Shown: positions 42,305 through 51,408, numbered from the stretch's first letter. The stretch: 64,000 bases of DNA from Dictyobacter aurantiacus (GCF_003967515.1 NZ_BIFQ01000002.1:930001-994000); one strand, 5' to 3'. Made by a program: numbers and translations. Notes: generated by a model from the sequence alone, not told the origin.

Positions 42305-43456
42305 TCAGTTCAGGGTTAGGGGGAGGAGGGTGATGGGGACACCCGGAAGGGTGAAGCAGAAGCAGCTACCCTGTCCCGGTATACCAGTACTTTCTACCCA
42401 TATGCGCCCACCCATTGTTTCTACCAGGTGTTTGCAGATGAACAGGCCCAGGCCGGTACCACGGACCGAACCGGTCATATCACGCCTCAAGCGCATTACT
42501 TTCTGAAAAAGCATCGGCATATCGGCCGCCGGGACCCCCTCCCCCATGTCCTGTACCCGGATACAGATATCAGGGCAGGCAGATAGCCGGTTAGAGATCA
42601 AGGTAGCACTCACCGTTATCCTGGTATCGGCCGGAGAATATTTGATCGCATTCGATAGCAAGTTATGTAGTACGCGCTCCAATTGTTGTCGGCTGGCACG
42701 CGCGGCCAGGTCCTCAGGAATGTCCAGTTGTATCTCATGCTGCTGACTATCCAGCCGATTAATCATCCCTTGAACAATTTCGGCCAGTGGAACAATGGCT
42801 ATATCAGTAGAAGATATGCTGATGTCCAGTTGCGTAGCTTCAAGGATATTATCGATCAGTGACTCTAGCTCGCCGCATCCATGGCACGCATGATCCAGAA
42901 AGTTGGCGGCACTATCAGCATCGAGCTGCACATAGTTTTCGCGCAAAAGCTCCAGGTAACCCTTGACTTCTGTAAGTGGGGTGCGCAACTCGTGGCTTAC
43001 ATTCAGCAAAAATTGATCTTTGAGATCGTTAAGATGCTGTTGGCGGGCAGCCACCAATGCCAGTTGCTGTTCCGCCAGCTCGGTTTTGTGGTGCGCGAGT
43101 TGGACTGCGTTGAAAGCAGTACGGATGCAGCTCACCACAAACGCTGCCGTAAAAAGCGATGTGACTTCAAGCAGCATGTTTAGTGGTAGTAGCCGGGGCC
43201 AGAACAGGGTCAGCATCCAGATCAGAAATAAGAACAGTGCACAGATAACGCCACCAACACAGAGATAAGGAAAAAGAAGCTGAAAGCGCCAGGCCAGAGA
43301 CGCCACAGAAATAAGCAGTAAAGATATTACGATTTGATGAAATGGCACTAACAGGCCCGACATCAAAACAATCAGGCATAATAAAGAGCTCAAAGCACAT
43401 AGACGCCACGCTACATCAAGGGGCAATCGTTTTAATCGCCGTAGTAATAAATACAT
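42305..43456 (-). CDS. Membrane-bound sensor histidine kinase
   Basis: ATG 43456 with AAAGGA nine bases upstream gives 383 residues. Four to five hydrophobic helices occupy residues about 15-130, without an extracellular loop large enough to be a classical sensor. A coil leads to HisKA (NVSHELRTPLTEVKGYLELL, phospho-acceptor His155). The HATPase domain has VLHNLLSNAIKYSPAD, VQDMGEGVP, LFQKVMRL and GTGLGLFICKHLV. It may sense membrane state. No response regulator is adjacent. Confidence 0.93.
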   Translation of the reverse strand: MYLLLRRLKRLPLDVAWRLCALSSLLCLIVLMSGLLVPFHQIVISLLLISVASLAWRFQLLFPYLCVGGVICALFLFLIWMLTLFWPRLLPLNMLLEVTSLFTAAFVVSCIRTAFNAVQLAHHKTELAEQQLALVAARQQHLNDLKDQFLLNVSHELRTPLTEVKGYLELLRENYVQLDADSAANFLDHACHGCGELESLIDNILEATQLDISISSTDIAIVPLAEIVQGMINRLDSQQHEIQLDIPEDLAARASRQQLERVLHNLLSNAIKYSPADTRITVSATLISNRLSACPDICIRVQDMGEGVPAADMPMLFQKVMRLRRDMTGSVRGTGLGLFICKHLVETMGGRIWVESTGIPGQGSCFCFTLPGVPITLLPLTLN

Positions 43457-43639
43457 TTTGAGCAATCCTTTGCTCCTTTCAGCAGGGAAAGAATAACCAG
43501 ACAGAGCGAGTATTCAAAAAAACACGAGATGCAATATAATCCCATCCTGTTCACCCTATTTATTCTCATTATCTTTATAGCCTGATAAACGGAGAAAGTT
43601 GCAGAAAATCATTTCTCCATGTACTTATGGGCTACACAT

Positions 43640-43713
43640 AATTTAGCAGATGGTATAACGTAGTGAGCAGGTGTGGATGCACCTGCTCACTACGTTATAC
43701 CATCTGCTAAATT
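43640..43713. terminator. 34-bp hairpin after the dehydrogenase gene
   Basis: Arms 43640-43673 and 43680-43713 are perfect with a 6-base loop. It begins 6 bases after the stop of the minus-strand dehydrogenase. The position suggests termination. Confidence 0.8.
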
Positions 43714-43718
43714 GTTAT

Positions 43719-44753
43719 TTATCCGCGAGGCCGAACCACGTTCTGCGGATCACCGGCCAGAAAGGCCTGCACGTTTTCAATGGTGGTATCTAGAATGCGT
43801 AACAACGCCTCATTGGAGTTAAAGGCCATATGGGGGGTGATAATAACGTTAGGACGGCGCTGCAGCATATTATTTTGTACCAGCATGCGCAACTTCTCCT
43901 CAGCACCGCTCTCTCCCAGCAGTTCTTCCTCGCGCTGCAGAAATTCCTCGCCCTCAAAGGTATCCAGGCCTACGCCCGCCAGAATACCTGTATCCAGGGC
44001 CCAGGCGACCGCGTGGGTATCCACCAGCGTGCCACGGGCAGTATTGACCAGGTACGAGCCACGCTTCATCTTCGATAGAGTCTCACGATTAATCATGTGA
44101 TACGTATTGGGCAAGCTCGGCGCATGCAAGGTCACCACGTCAGCCTCCCTCAGCAGTTCATCCAGTTGCACAAAATTAAAGCCCAGCACCTCGGCCAGCA
44201 GGCGATTGCGCTTACGCTGAACTTCGTCATAGACCAGCACACGCATCCCAAAACCGGTCGCGATACGGATTACGCGCAGTCCAATGGCGCCCGCACCGAT
44301 TACACCAATCGTGCGCCCATAGAGATCAAAGCCTCGCAACCCCTCAAGGGTATAGTCGCCACGCTTGGTACGCGAATCGGCCAGGTGAACCTTACGTGAA
44401 ATATTTAGCAGGAGGGCAAACGTATACTCGGCCACCGCGGTCTCGCCATAACCTGGCACATTACAAACCGTGATGCCACGCTCCTCGGTTGCATTCAAAT
44501 CGATATGATCAAAACCCGTCGATCGCGTAGCAATGATCTTCAAACCGGGCATCGCATCGAGCTCGGTCGGACCAACTTTGGAATGGATAAAAGGCAGCAG
44601 AACCTCTACATCGCGCAGGTCCTCCTGAGGTACCTCGTCGAGCGTACCACCAATGGCGTGCAGATTTACCAGCGTCCCCAGTTTTTCAGTCAGATGCCTG
44701 ACCTCGTCCTCTTTCGTTTCCGTAGCTAACGCATATACTTTTGTTTGAGCCAT
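43719..44753 (-). CDS. D-2-hydroxyacid dehydrogenase (D-lactate dehydrogenase-like)
   Basis: ATG 44753 (MAQTKVYALATETKEDE) with GGAGG upstream gives 344 residues. The Rossmann motif is TIGVIGAGAIGLRVIRIATG. The catalytic triad of the family is represented by Arg in VNTARGTLVD, Glu in the TFEGEEFLQ region and His in ITPHMAFNS. The LRGFDLYGRT and NVPGYGETAVAEYTFALLL stretches are typical of D-lactate/hydroxyisocaproate dehydrogenases. It reduces a 2-oxo acid with NADH in the cytoplasm. The insert GEEFLQREEELLGESGAEEK is longer than usual. Substrate preference is not decided. Confidence 0.94.
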   Translation of the reverse strand: MAQTKVYALATETKEDEVRHLTEKLGTLVNLHAIGGTLDEVPQEDLRDVEVLLPFIHSKVGPTELDAMPGLKIIATRSTGFDHIDLNATEERGITVCNVPGYGETAVAEYTFALLLNISRKVHLADSRTKRGDYTLEGLRGFDLYGRTIGVIGAGAIGLRVIRIATGFGMRVLVYDEVQRKRNRLLAEVLGFNFVQLDELLREADVVTLHAPSLPNTYHMINRETLSKMKRGSYLVNTARGTLVDTHAVAWALDTGILAGVGLDTFEGEEFLQREEELLGESGAEEKLRMLVQNNMLQRRPNVIITPHMAFNSNEALLRILDTTIENVQAFLAGDPQNVVRPRG

Positions 44754-44944
44754 AGATACAACCAGCCTCCAAATATCTAAAAGGACAATCAAAATCAGTC
44801 CCCTTACAGACAGCTACTTACCAGGGGCCGCCTTGAAGCCACATGTTTCTGGCCCCAGATACATTCCTTTATAACACAAATATCATAGCGCGTACCTATG
44901 TGGGCGTCACGATTCCATCACACCTGGAATATAAGAGCTGTCTT

Positions 44945-45190
44945 ACTCCCGTATGTGAGCCCCCCACACGCGCCTCCGCCAGCAGACGCGCTAGTTTTGT
45001 ATGGTTGGTGCAACAGGGGCGCGGATGCGCCCCTGTTGCACCAACCATACAAAGGACTCCTGAGCACCGCAGGTGCGAAAACTCAAGCGTGCTCAGAGTG
45101 ATGATCGTGAGAGTAAGGCCCATTCTACCAACACACCATAACAATGCGGACGCGCAGCGGATGCGCGTGCGAGGGGACTCACGCGCCTCA
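44945..45190. repeat. Class A element plus a second inverted module
   Basis: The module (GTATGTGAGCCCCCCACACG, CCTCCGCCAGCAGACGCG) and an AGTTTTG box lead to 27-bp perfect arms (44996-45022 and 45027-45053) with loop GGAT. The right module TCCTGAGCACCGCAGGTGCG, AAAACTC follows. At about 45145-45180 a reversed module is present (GCGGACGCGCAGCGGATGCG then GAGGGGACTCACGCGCCTC). Confidence 0.8.
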
Positions 45191-45334
45191 GAGTGACGGG
45201 AGTAACACCCATTCTATCAATGGGGGGCTCGTCAGGACATTGAGGAGAGCGCCAGCGGCAAAGAGCGAGAGCAGGCCGGATGACCGCATCTATGCATCGC
45301 TGCTATTGCCGCTGATTGTCAAACAGGTCAAGAG

Positions 45335-45847
45335 CTACATCTTGCTTAAAACCGGCTCAGGTTGAGAATCGCCCAGTAGCGTCTGTTCAGAGTAGACCCG
45401 GATACCCGAGCGCAGCAGGAGCGCGGCCGTGACGCCGACGCCATCTCTTTTGGTGCCTGAAAAGGTCCCATCATAAATTTCCCGGCTACCACAGGAAGGG
45501 CTCCCCTCCTTCAACACCACCTCGCCGATACCAGCCGCCTGTAATATATGTAAAGTTTTATACGCGGCTATAATGAAGGCGCCAGTTAGATCCTCGCCGC
45601 AATCGTTGTACACACGTGCCTTGCCATCCAGAACCGCATAGCCATCTCCGCCCACTATTTCGGCTGGCCGCCGTGGAGTAGCCAGCCCGGCCAGCCGTTC
45701 AGGACACAGGGTGATGGCATCACCCCGCTGCACCATATCTTTCAGCAGCGGAACCGTTTTCGCCTGACCATTATAACGACACTGCACGCCCGCCAGGCAG
45801 GCACTAACCATCTTCAGCGGCACCGGATTCTGTAAATGCTTTGTCAT
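45335..45847 (-). CDS. DUF523/TudS-like iron-sulfur protein
   Basis: This 170-residue protein has the conserved cysteines of DUF523. They lie in VSACLAGVQCRYNG (N-terminal pair), TLCPERLAGLATPR (middle) and KEGSPSCGSREIYDG (C-terminal). The middle Cys-Pro-Glu and the SPSCG motif are diagnostic. Members such as TudS hold a [4Fe-4S] cluster and remove sulfur from 2-thiouracil. Thiouracil desulfurase activity is possible here but not shown, because the family also contains proteins of unknown role. GAGGTGG precedes ATG 45847. Confidence 0.9.
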   Translation of the reverse strand: MTKHLQNPVPLKMVSACLAGVQCRYNGQAKTVPLLKDMVQRGDAITLCPERLAGLATPRRPAEIVGGDGYAVLDGKARVYNDCGEDLTGAFIIAAYKTLHILQAAGIGEVVLKEGSPSCGSREIYDGTFSGTKRDGVGVTAALLLRSGIRVYSEQTLLGDSQPEPVLSKM

Positions 45848-46583
45848 CGTCCCACCTCTTTCCTGCTAAGCAACAACAGCCGACCCATCAATACACGCAT
45901 CATCTGCATTCCCCATGTAATTGTTCAGCATATTCACCATCAGGACCACGTCCGTTCAACATGTACTCGCGGAACAGCCCTACCAATATTTCATATCCCA
46001 AACCCGATAAACCAATATTGCGTCTTTCTACATATCAAACATCACTACTATGTAGAGAGTAATACGAAAGCAGCTATACATCAGGAGGCAATACGGGCCA
46101 CTTATTATCATTTCATTAATATTACTCTAACATTTTTGCGGACTTTTTTATCTTTTACTACTCATTTATGAGTAGAATGTACTATTTAGGGGCCGATATA
46201 GGCCGGTTCACCATGTTCCACTTTCTCTAAACAAAAACACACTATATGGTTTCAAATATAAAACTGGGCTACAGTGGTCAATTCTTTATGTCAACCATGA
46301 TAGTGTCAGATACATTTCTATATAGAACACTTATTCCACATTCTAATAGGGGATACGGAAGTTCAGCCAATAAGAGATACAATTTTCCGTATTTATGATT
46401 TCGCGAATAGAAAATAGTACTTCGTGGACAAATGGGTACCAAAAATTGAGGATATGAAAAACATCATATAAAGTCACCATTGAAAGCGATGAAACAGGAT
46501 TTCACGCTGGAGTGGTTGAAGAATATCACCTCGCGGAAGCTTACATTGTGGCGAGGCAAGCAACATCAACAAGGGAGAACGTC
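45848..46583. other. AT-rich gap of about 735 bases
   Basis: This is the longest gene-free stretch of low GC in the window. Two weak frames on the plus strand (45836-46171) have no ribosome site and poor composition; I reject them. CTACTCATTTATGAGTAG at about 46158-46175 is a palindrome. An open frame without stop runs from about 46453 into the next small gene and reads KVTIESDETGFHAGVVEEYH; it could be a remnant or leader. Confidence 0.5.
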
Positions 46584-46766
46584 ATGAATCTAGAGCGCAT
46601 TAAGTATCAGACATGTCCCTATGATCAAGAAGAAGGCATCTTACTCACTGACCTTGAAGAGGTGATACCCGAGACGGATGACGACGGCAACCTGCAGTAC
46701 TACTGCCCATCCTGTTCCAATACATTCACCTACTGTGAATGTGATTCCCGAGATCGCCGCTATTAG
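46584..46766 (+). CDS. Small zinc-binding-like protein, QYYC family copy 2
   Basis: ATG 46584 with AGGGAGAA seven bases upstream gives 60 residues (MNLERIKYQTCPYDQEEG). The sequence ILLTDLEEVIPETDDDGNLQ then YYCPSCSNTFTYCEC matches the small protein at 35729-35941. Two or three CxxC-like pairs (CPYD, CPSC, CEC) suggest a zinc ribbon. The upstream open frame could extend it by about 40 residues from another start, but the ribosome site favours this one. Function is unknown. Confidence 0.78.
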   Translation: MNLERIKYQTCPYDQEEGILLTDLEEVIPETDDDGNLQYYCPSCSNTFTYCECDSRDRRY

Positions 46767-46789
46767 AGCAGCTATCCATATCCACTATT

Positions 46790-46828
46790 ATTGCCGGAAA
46801 CAGCCTCGATGCGAGGGTTTCCGGCAAA
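46790..46828. terminator. Bidirectional terminator between convergent genes
   Basis: TTGCCGGAAAC pairs with GTTTCCGGCAA, with inner pairs CCTCG and CGAGG. AATA-rich flanks lie on both sides. It lies between the small zinc gene and the TreT-like gene. Confidence 0.82.
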
Positions 46829-46870
46829 ATATTGTTCTCTGCTGCAAAACGGCCCCGGCAGAGGTAATAG

Positions 46871-48160
46871 CTAATCAGCGGCCGTACTGCCATCCGACCT
46901 GGAAGACTGCTGGCTACCTGATGGTTGAAGTGAGCGCAGATGCACTTTTTCCAGGGCATCCAGATAGCTAAGCACCATCATAGGGAGAAGATAGTGTTTG
47001 CGTACATGCTCGTGCGCATTGCGTCCCAACTGCTGCCAGCGATCACGGTCCCGCAGAAGTTCCAGCGTACGTTCAGCGCAGGACTGCGTATCATCCACGA
47101 TATAGCCATTCTCGCCATCGACCAGTTGAATCCTCAGGCCAGTAGCCGATGTACCTATGACTGGCTGATTTTTCCACATCGCCTCCGTTGCCGTCAGGCC
47201 AAAGCCCTCGCGAGTTGAGCGCTGCAGAATCACACTGGAATAGCGCTGGAAGGCATTGACCTCATCATCGCCGATAACGGCAGGGTCGGATAACAGGTGA
47301 ACATCTTTATCATCGCCCACATAGCGCTGCAGGTCATGCAGCACCTTGACCGCCCCCTTATCATCGGTCGCCTCCATCGCGCCCACAAAGGCGAGCTGGA
47401 CCTCTGGCATCTGCTGTTTCACAGGACGATACACATCAACCGCCTGCCAGGGATCTTTCCAGCGATCGTAGCGCGCCACCTGAGTAATCAGTGGACGCCG
47501 AACATCGATACCGCATTTTTGTAAGAGCTGTAATCCACGGTTCTGATCCAGGGGAGCATTCTTGCGTCGGAATGGATCGATCCCGAGCGTCATCACGTGG
47601 GCCAGCTCTGGCCGGATCTCAGGAAAAACCGATGGCTCGCTATTAAAAACGCAGAGCTCATAGGCGTCCAAAAAGTCCTGTAGGTAGCTTTTCGCGTGTG
47701 GATTGGGTTGGGCGGTATCAACATGGCAGAACCAGATAGCTGGTCGTAGCCACGAATAGATCTGGGCCAGCGGAACCAGCTGGTAGTCGTGTACTACGTA
47801 GATATCGGCGTGATCGTCGTGTTCGGACAGCCTTGACTGACCGAGCCAATCTAAAAACCGCTCACGCTCCCCGGCTGAAATCTCTCCTGGCTCATTGCCC
47901 TGCAGCATATCCACCAGGTGGGAGGTAAAATGGCTGATGCTCTCATCCAGCTGAATAACTTTTCTGCTCTGGGTCAATTCAAACTCGTGCGCGATCGGGT
48001 CCAAACCTTCCAGGATCTCCGCCACGCCGCCACCCTTCGCAGTGGTATTGATATGCAGTATATGCAATCCACGCAGCTTTGATGCTTTCTCGTAAATAAC
48101 ATTCAGGATATCTTCACCAACTAAAGGTGTATATTGTTCCAGTTGTTTAGATTTTTTCAT
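46871..48160 (-). CDS. TreT-like glycosyltransferase (trehalose synthase type)
   Basis: ATG 48160 (MKKSKQLEQYTPLVGED) gives 429 residues. The GT4 fold is shown by LHILHINTTAKGGGVAEILE near the front, which is the typical donor-site signature of TreT. HDYQLVPLAQIYSWLRPAIW and then RYDRWKDPWQAVDVYRPVKQ follow. STREGFGLTATEAMWKNQPV and TSATGLRIQLVDGENGYIVD close the fold. TreT forms trehalose from NDP-glucose and glucose, so the product may serve as osmolyte. The short N-terminal domain lacks a membrane segment. GGAGTG precedes the start. Confidence 0.88.
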   Translation of the reverse strand: MKKSKQLEQYTPLVGEDILNVIYEKASKLRGLHILHINTTAKGGGVAEILEGLDPIAHEFELTQSRKVIQLDESISHFTSHLVDMLQGNEPGEISAGERERFLDWLGQSRLSEHDDHADIYVVHDYQLVPLAQIYSWLRPAIWFCHVDTAQPNPHAKSYLQDFLDAYELCVFNSEPSVFPEIRPELAHVMTLGIDPFRRKNAPLDQNRGLQLLQKCGIDVRRPLITQVARYDRWKDPWQAVDVYRPVKQQMPEVQLAFVGAMEATDDKGAVKVLHDLQRYVGDDKDVHLLSDPAVIGDDEVNAFQRYSSVILQRSTREGFGLTATEAMWKNQPVIGTSATGLRIQLVDGENGYIVDDTQSCAERTLELLRDRDRWQQLGRNAHEHVRKHYLLPMMVLSYLDALEKVHLRSLQPSGSQQSSRSDGSTAAD

Positions 48161-48252
48161 CGAACGGCACTCCAGGATAAAAAGACTTTTCATATGTGGT
48201 ACGGAAGAGTAGAATAGTCAGATACTCAACCACAATGAGAAGGGACCGTTCG

Positions 48253-48816
48253 ATGACAACCGCAAACTTTTTTGCCCCATTCAGACGCATCGTCTTACAT
48301 TTTCCAGATAACCAGCCCTATGGCCTGCGCTCCATCGATGACAGCTTGCTCGAAACTCCCGAGCTTCAACAGGAGATCATCGCCATCTGCAACGAGCCAT
48401 TACTCTATAACCGGCTCTTTCGCGAACGGCTGCAAGGGCAGCCATACAGCATAGAGAACGCCCGCTACTTCCTCAGCTGGGCCAGGGACGGCTGGCGCAA
48501 CCATGGCTGGTTCGTCTTCCTCATCCTTGATCCCCTGGACCATGTCGCCGCCGCCATCGATATTAAATCCAACAATGCCGATGAAGCAGAGATAGGTTAC
48601 TGGGCCAGCAGCAAGAGCCGTGGCATCATGACCAACGCGGTGATAGCGCTCTGCGAGAGCGCCAGGAGCGCCGGCTTTCGACGACTATACGCCATGGTGG
48701 CACCAGACAACGCTCAATCCATCGGAGTAGTTACGCGAGCAGGCTTCGCGGCGGCGGGCAACGCGGTAAGAGATGGCCATACCTATCTGCGCTTCAATAA
48801 AGATCTCACCAATTGA
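48253..48816 (+). CDS. GNAT-family acetyltransferase (RimJ/RimL type)
   Basis: ATG 48253 with AGAAGGGA eight bases upstream gives 187 residues. The RimJ/RimL pattern is seen in GWFVFLILDPLDHVAAAIDI, EIGYWASSKSRGIMTNAVIA and LYAMVAPDNAQSIGVVTRAG. The acetyl-CoA loop is SKSRGIMTNAV. It may acetylate a protein N terminus or a small amine; the substrate is not known. It is divergent from the TreT-like gene, sharing a 92-base promoter gap. Confidence 0.9.
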   Translation: MTTANFFAPFRRIVLHFPDNQPYGLRSIDDSLLETPELQQEIIAICNEPLLYNRLFRERLQGQPYSIENARYFLSWARDGWRNHGWFVFLILDPLDHVAAAIDIKSNNADEAEIGYWASSKSRGIMTNAVIALCESARSAGFRRLYAMVAPDNAQSIGVVTRAGFAAAGNAVRDGHTYLRFNKDLTN

Positions 48817-48861
48817 GACAATATCATTGCAGGTTATAGCAACTTTTCGTTACAATTAATA

Positions 48862-48890
48862 TTGACTTCGGTGTTAGCACATGCTAATAT
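48862..48890 (+). promoter_or_regulatory. Sigma70 promoter with operator in spacer
   Basis: TTGACT (48862-48867), 17-base spacer and TAATAT (48885-48890) form a near-consensus promoter. The spacer and -10 overlap a TTAGCACATGCTAA palindrome, so a repressor there would block polymerase. It faces the small Cys-rich gene at 49059. Confidence 0.75.
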
Positions 48891-48926
48891 CTTAGTAGAT
48901 CCATCGGATATTAGCATGTGCTAACA
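48872..48926. promoter_or_regulatory. Paired inverted operator-like sites (may also terminate)
   Basis: TGTTAGCACATGCTAATATC (48872-48891) is exactly complementary to 48907-48926, with a 15-base spacer. Each half contains TTAGCAYRTGCTAA, itself palindromic. The pair could form a dimer-of-dimers operator. TTTTTC after the second half means a terminator role for the upstream GNAT gene is also possible. Confidence 0.7.
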
Positions 48927-49058
48927 TTTTTCACAAAGTGGCCAACAGGCAACAGCAATAATAATCACTCGATATTCTGATAGATAGAAGAACGCTTTTA
49001 CACATCGCTATACTTAAAAGTATAAGTTGACAGCGCTCGTTCGAGGGAGAAGAGAACG

Positions 49059-49289
49059 ATGAAGCAATTACGTAGTGGACATACATGCGCCCTTTGCAAT
49101 GCGCCATTAAAATGGTGGAATAGCCAGTCCTGTATGGATTGTGGCAAGGTTATCTGCAGCCGTCACGCCTGCTCAATCAAACGCAATCACAGTTCGGTGC
49201 TCCATTCCTATTGCGTACATTGCTCAAGCCATCACACCAATATAGCCATCAATGCACAAACGCAGAAGGAACTACTACACCTCTCATAG
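49059..49289 (+). CDS. Small Cys/His-rich protein
   Basis: This 76-residue protein (MKQLRSGHTCALCNAPLKWW) has CALC, CMDCGKVIC, a CSRHAC and CVHC. The pattern resembles a compact zinc finger of FYVE or RING-like type with two bound metals. The C-terminal third is polar. No catalytic or DNA-contact residues are evident. GAGGGAG precedes ATG 49059, and a strong regulated promoter lies 170 bases upstream. Function is unknown; the promoter suggests an inducible gene. Confidence 0.82.
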   Translation: MKQLRSGHTCALCNAPLKWWNSQSCMDCGKVICSRHACSIKRNHSSVLHSYCVHCSSHHTNIAINAQTQKELLHLS

Positions 49290-49330
49290 AATATGGATAC
49301 AAGACAATCATAAAAAAGCACATGACCAGC

Positions 49331-50668
49331 TTATAGCTGCGCCTCCTGTGCTTTTTTGTCGTCAACTTGCTTCTCTATAGCTCTGAGCGGCAATGTGGCC
49401 TCTATGGTCGTGCCCTCACCCGGTGCCGAACGCACAGCGAACCGCCCACCAGCGTGCTCAACGCGCTCCAGCATACCCCGTAACCCATAATGCCCCTCCG
49501 CACTCAGGCAGACGAGGTGACCATCCTCATGATATGTGTAGTAAGCGCCCGGCAGGCCAATCCCATCATCCCGAATCAGCAGCGTCAGTTGATCGGCTCG
49601 CTGACCGATACGCAGATCGACGTGGGTAGCATGGGCATGCTTCTCAATATTTGTCAGTGCCTCCTGGCTCACCTTCCACAATACCTCTTCCAGCGGCGCG
49701 GACAAACTGGTCATATCTACTTGCAAGGTGTAAGTAACGTGCAGACCGGCACGCCGCCTCAATTCGCTCACTGAACGCTCAAGGGCCTGCTGAAAGCGTT
49801 CGCGCTCCAACACCGGTGAGCGCAGATCAGCAATACTGGCGCGCAGGCCCGCCATACTCTCACGCGCAATAGCTTTGGTAGATTCCAACTCCTGATCACA
49901 GCGCTCAGGATCACGCGCACGCAGGCGCTGCGCCGCCTCCAGCTTAACAGAGATTAACACCAGCGCGTGGCCCAGCGTATCATGCATCTCGCGCGCCAAC
50001 CTCGTTCGCTCACGCAAAACCGCCAGTTCTTGCTCCTGCACCACCGATTGTTCCAGGCGCCGGTTGGCCTCCTCTAGCCGGGTATTGGCATGTTGAAGCT
50101 CTTGAAAGAGTCTTTCACGGGTAAAACGTTCCGCGATCAGTTTCTGGAACAACATACTCATACAGGTAAGACTATAAATAGCCAGTGTCTGACTGATGAT
50201 ATTGAAAAAACCGACCGCATTTACAGGCCATGTCAATAATCCTTGAAACGCAAAGATGGTAAGGGCAATCAGGCTCACCATCAAGAGCAAGCGGCGAGAA
50301 CTAAACAGGCCAAAGCACAGGCCAAAGACCATATAGAAATTCCAGACAAAATTGTGATCAATTAAGACGAGCAGAAAGACCGACAGATACATGCCACTCC
50401 ACATAGACAGGGCATAGCGTAAGGATGGGGGCCAACTCTGCTGGCGTCGGCTATTGAACAGCGTGTGAATCGCGTACAGAAGAAATGCAACAATCGAAAG
50501 TCCAACGCAGGCCACTCCCCGCCAATCGTGCCAATAAACGGGCTCACCTATCAGTACAATCGAAGTTATGGTGGATAGATAGAAAAAACAGAGAACAGCA
50601 AAGCCCAGCATTGTCCGGTTAAAAGAACGATAAAATACAATATCACCTGTCTCTATTTCGGAGCTCAT
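49331..50668 (-). CDS. NarX/DesK-type sensor histidine kinase
   Basis: This 445-residue protein has six hydrophobic helices (residues about 15-190), then a coil and a HisKA_3 segment with REMHDTLGHALVLI (phospho-acceptor His229). The HATPase domain has the Asn box in VSQEALTNIEKHAHAT, then LLIRDDGIGLPG and GHYGLRGMLERVEH. It belongs to the HPK7 class that pairs with NarL-type regulators, here the next gene upstream in transcription. The membrane part may monitor the lipid bilayer or an antibiotic. The downstream position in an operon with an ABC-2 exporter suggests control of that exporter. Confidence 0.94.
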   Translation of the reverse strand: MSSEIETGDIVFYRSFNRTMLGFAVLCFFYLSTITSIVLIGEPVYWHDWRGVACVGLSIVAFLLYAIHTLFNSRRQQSWPPSLRYALSMWSGMYLSVFLLVLIDHNFVWNFYMVFGLCFGLFSSRRLLLMVSLIALTIFAFQGLLTWPVNAVGFFNIISQTLAIYSLTCMSMLFQKLIAERFTRERLFQELQHANTRLEEANRRLEQSVVQEQELAVLRERTRLAREMHDTLGHALVLISVKLEAAQRLRARDPERCDQELESTKAIARESMAGLRASIADLRSPVLERERFQQALERSVSELRRRAGLHVTYTLQVDMTSLSAPLEEVLWKVSQEALTNIEKHAHATHVDLRIGQRADQLTLLIRDDGIGLPGAYYTYHEDGHLVCLSAEGHYGLRGMLERVEHAGGRFAVRSAPGEGTTIEATLPLRAIEKQVDDKKAQEAQL

Positions 50669-50724
50669 TGTGCTTTTTCCTCCCTCAACTGTGCACGTTC
50701 CTGATCGCGTGCAGCATCAAAGCA

Positions 50725-51408
50725 TCAGAACAGTTTACGCTCACGTGCCAGGTAAGCGGCCTGGGTACGATTTTCGGTCTGCAGCTTGCTCAGAATATTG
50801 GAAACATGATTTTTGACCGTGCCCTCGGCCAATCCCAGTTGTTCAGCAATCTTGCGATTACTGGCGCCTTCGGCCAGCAATTTCAGGATCTCGGTTTCAC
50901 GGGTACTCAGATCTTCTTCCGGAAAGGTACGCGAGGATTGCGGCCTGGTAGAAAGACCACGTCCTTTACGTCCAAATTCGATCAGCAGTTTGTTGGCGAG
51001 CCTGGGCTGGATAAAGGGTTCACCAGCGTGTACCTTACGAATGGTAGCCATCAAATCAGAAGCCGGTACATCTTTGAGCAGATAACCCATAGCGCCGGCT
51101 TTGATAGCATCAAATACATAATCCTCATAGTCAAAAGTCGTCAGGATAATGATATGGGCCTGTGGATGGCTGGCGATCAGCGCGGTAGTAGCCTGCACGC
51201 CATTCATGCGTGGCATCTCTACATCCATCAACACAATATCCGGGGTCATATTTCTAGCACGTAAAGCCTGGTAGGATGCGACCGCCTCTTCCCCATCGGC
51301 CGTCTCACCAATCACCTTCATGCCCGGCTCCAGTTCAAGGATCGTGCACAGGCCATGGCGCATCAGGGTCTGGTCTTCACAGATCAGGATGGTAATATCG
51401 TTGGTCAT
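50725..51408 (-). CDS. NarL/FixJ-family response regulator
   Basis: This 227-residue regulator has a receiver with EDQTLMRHGL, phospho-Asp in PDIVLMDVEMPRMNG, Thr in ILTTFDY and Lys in GYLLKDVPAS. The C-terminal LuxR-type HTH reads LSTRETEILKLLAEGASNRK and LGLAEGTVKNHVSNILSKL. It should be phosphorylated by the kinase encoded 56 bases downstream. It is co-directional with the ABC-2 genes upstream. Confidence 0.95.
   Translation of the reverse strand: MTNDITILICEDQTLMRHGLCTILELEPGMKVIGETADGEEAVASYQALRARNMTPDIVLMDVEMPRMNGVQATTALIASHPQAHIIILTTFDYEDYVFDAIKAGAMGYLLKDVPASDLMATIRKVHAGEPFIQPRLANKLLIEFGRKGRGLSTRPQSSRTFPEEDLSTRETEILKLLAEGASNRKIAEQLGLAEGTVKNHVSNILSKLQTENRTQAAYLARERKLF

Noticed and set aside
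45836..46171. Two overlapping frames in the AT-rich gap
   Set aside because: They have no ribosome site, begin inside the opposing gene's leader and encode His/Asn-rich sequence with no recognisable fold.
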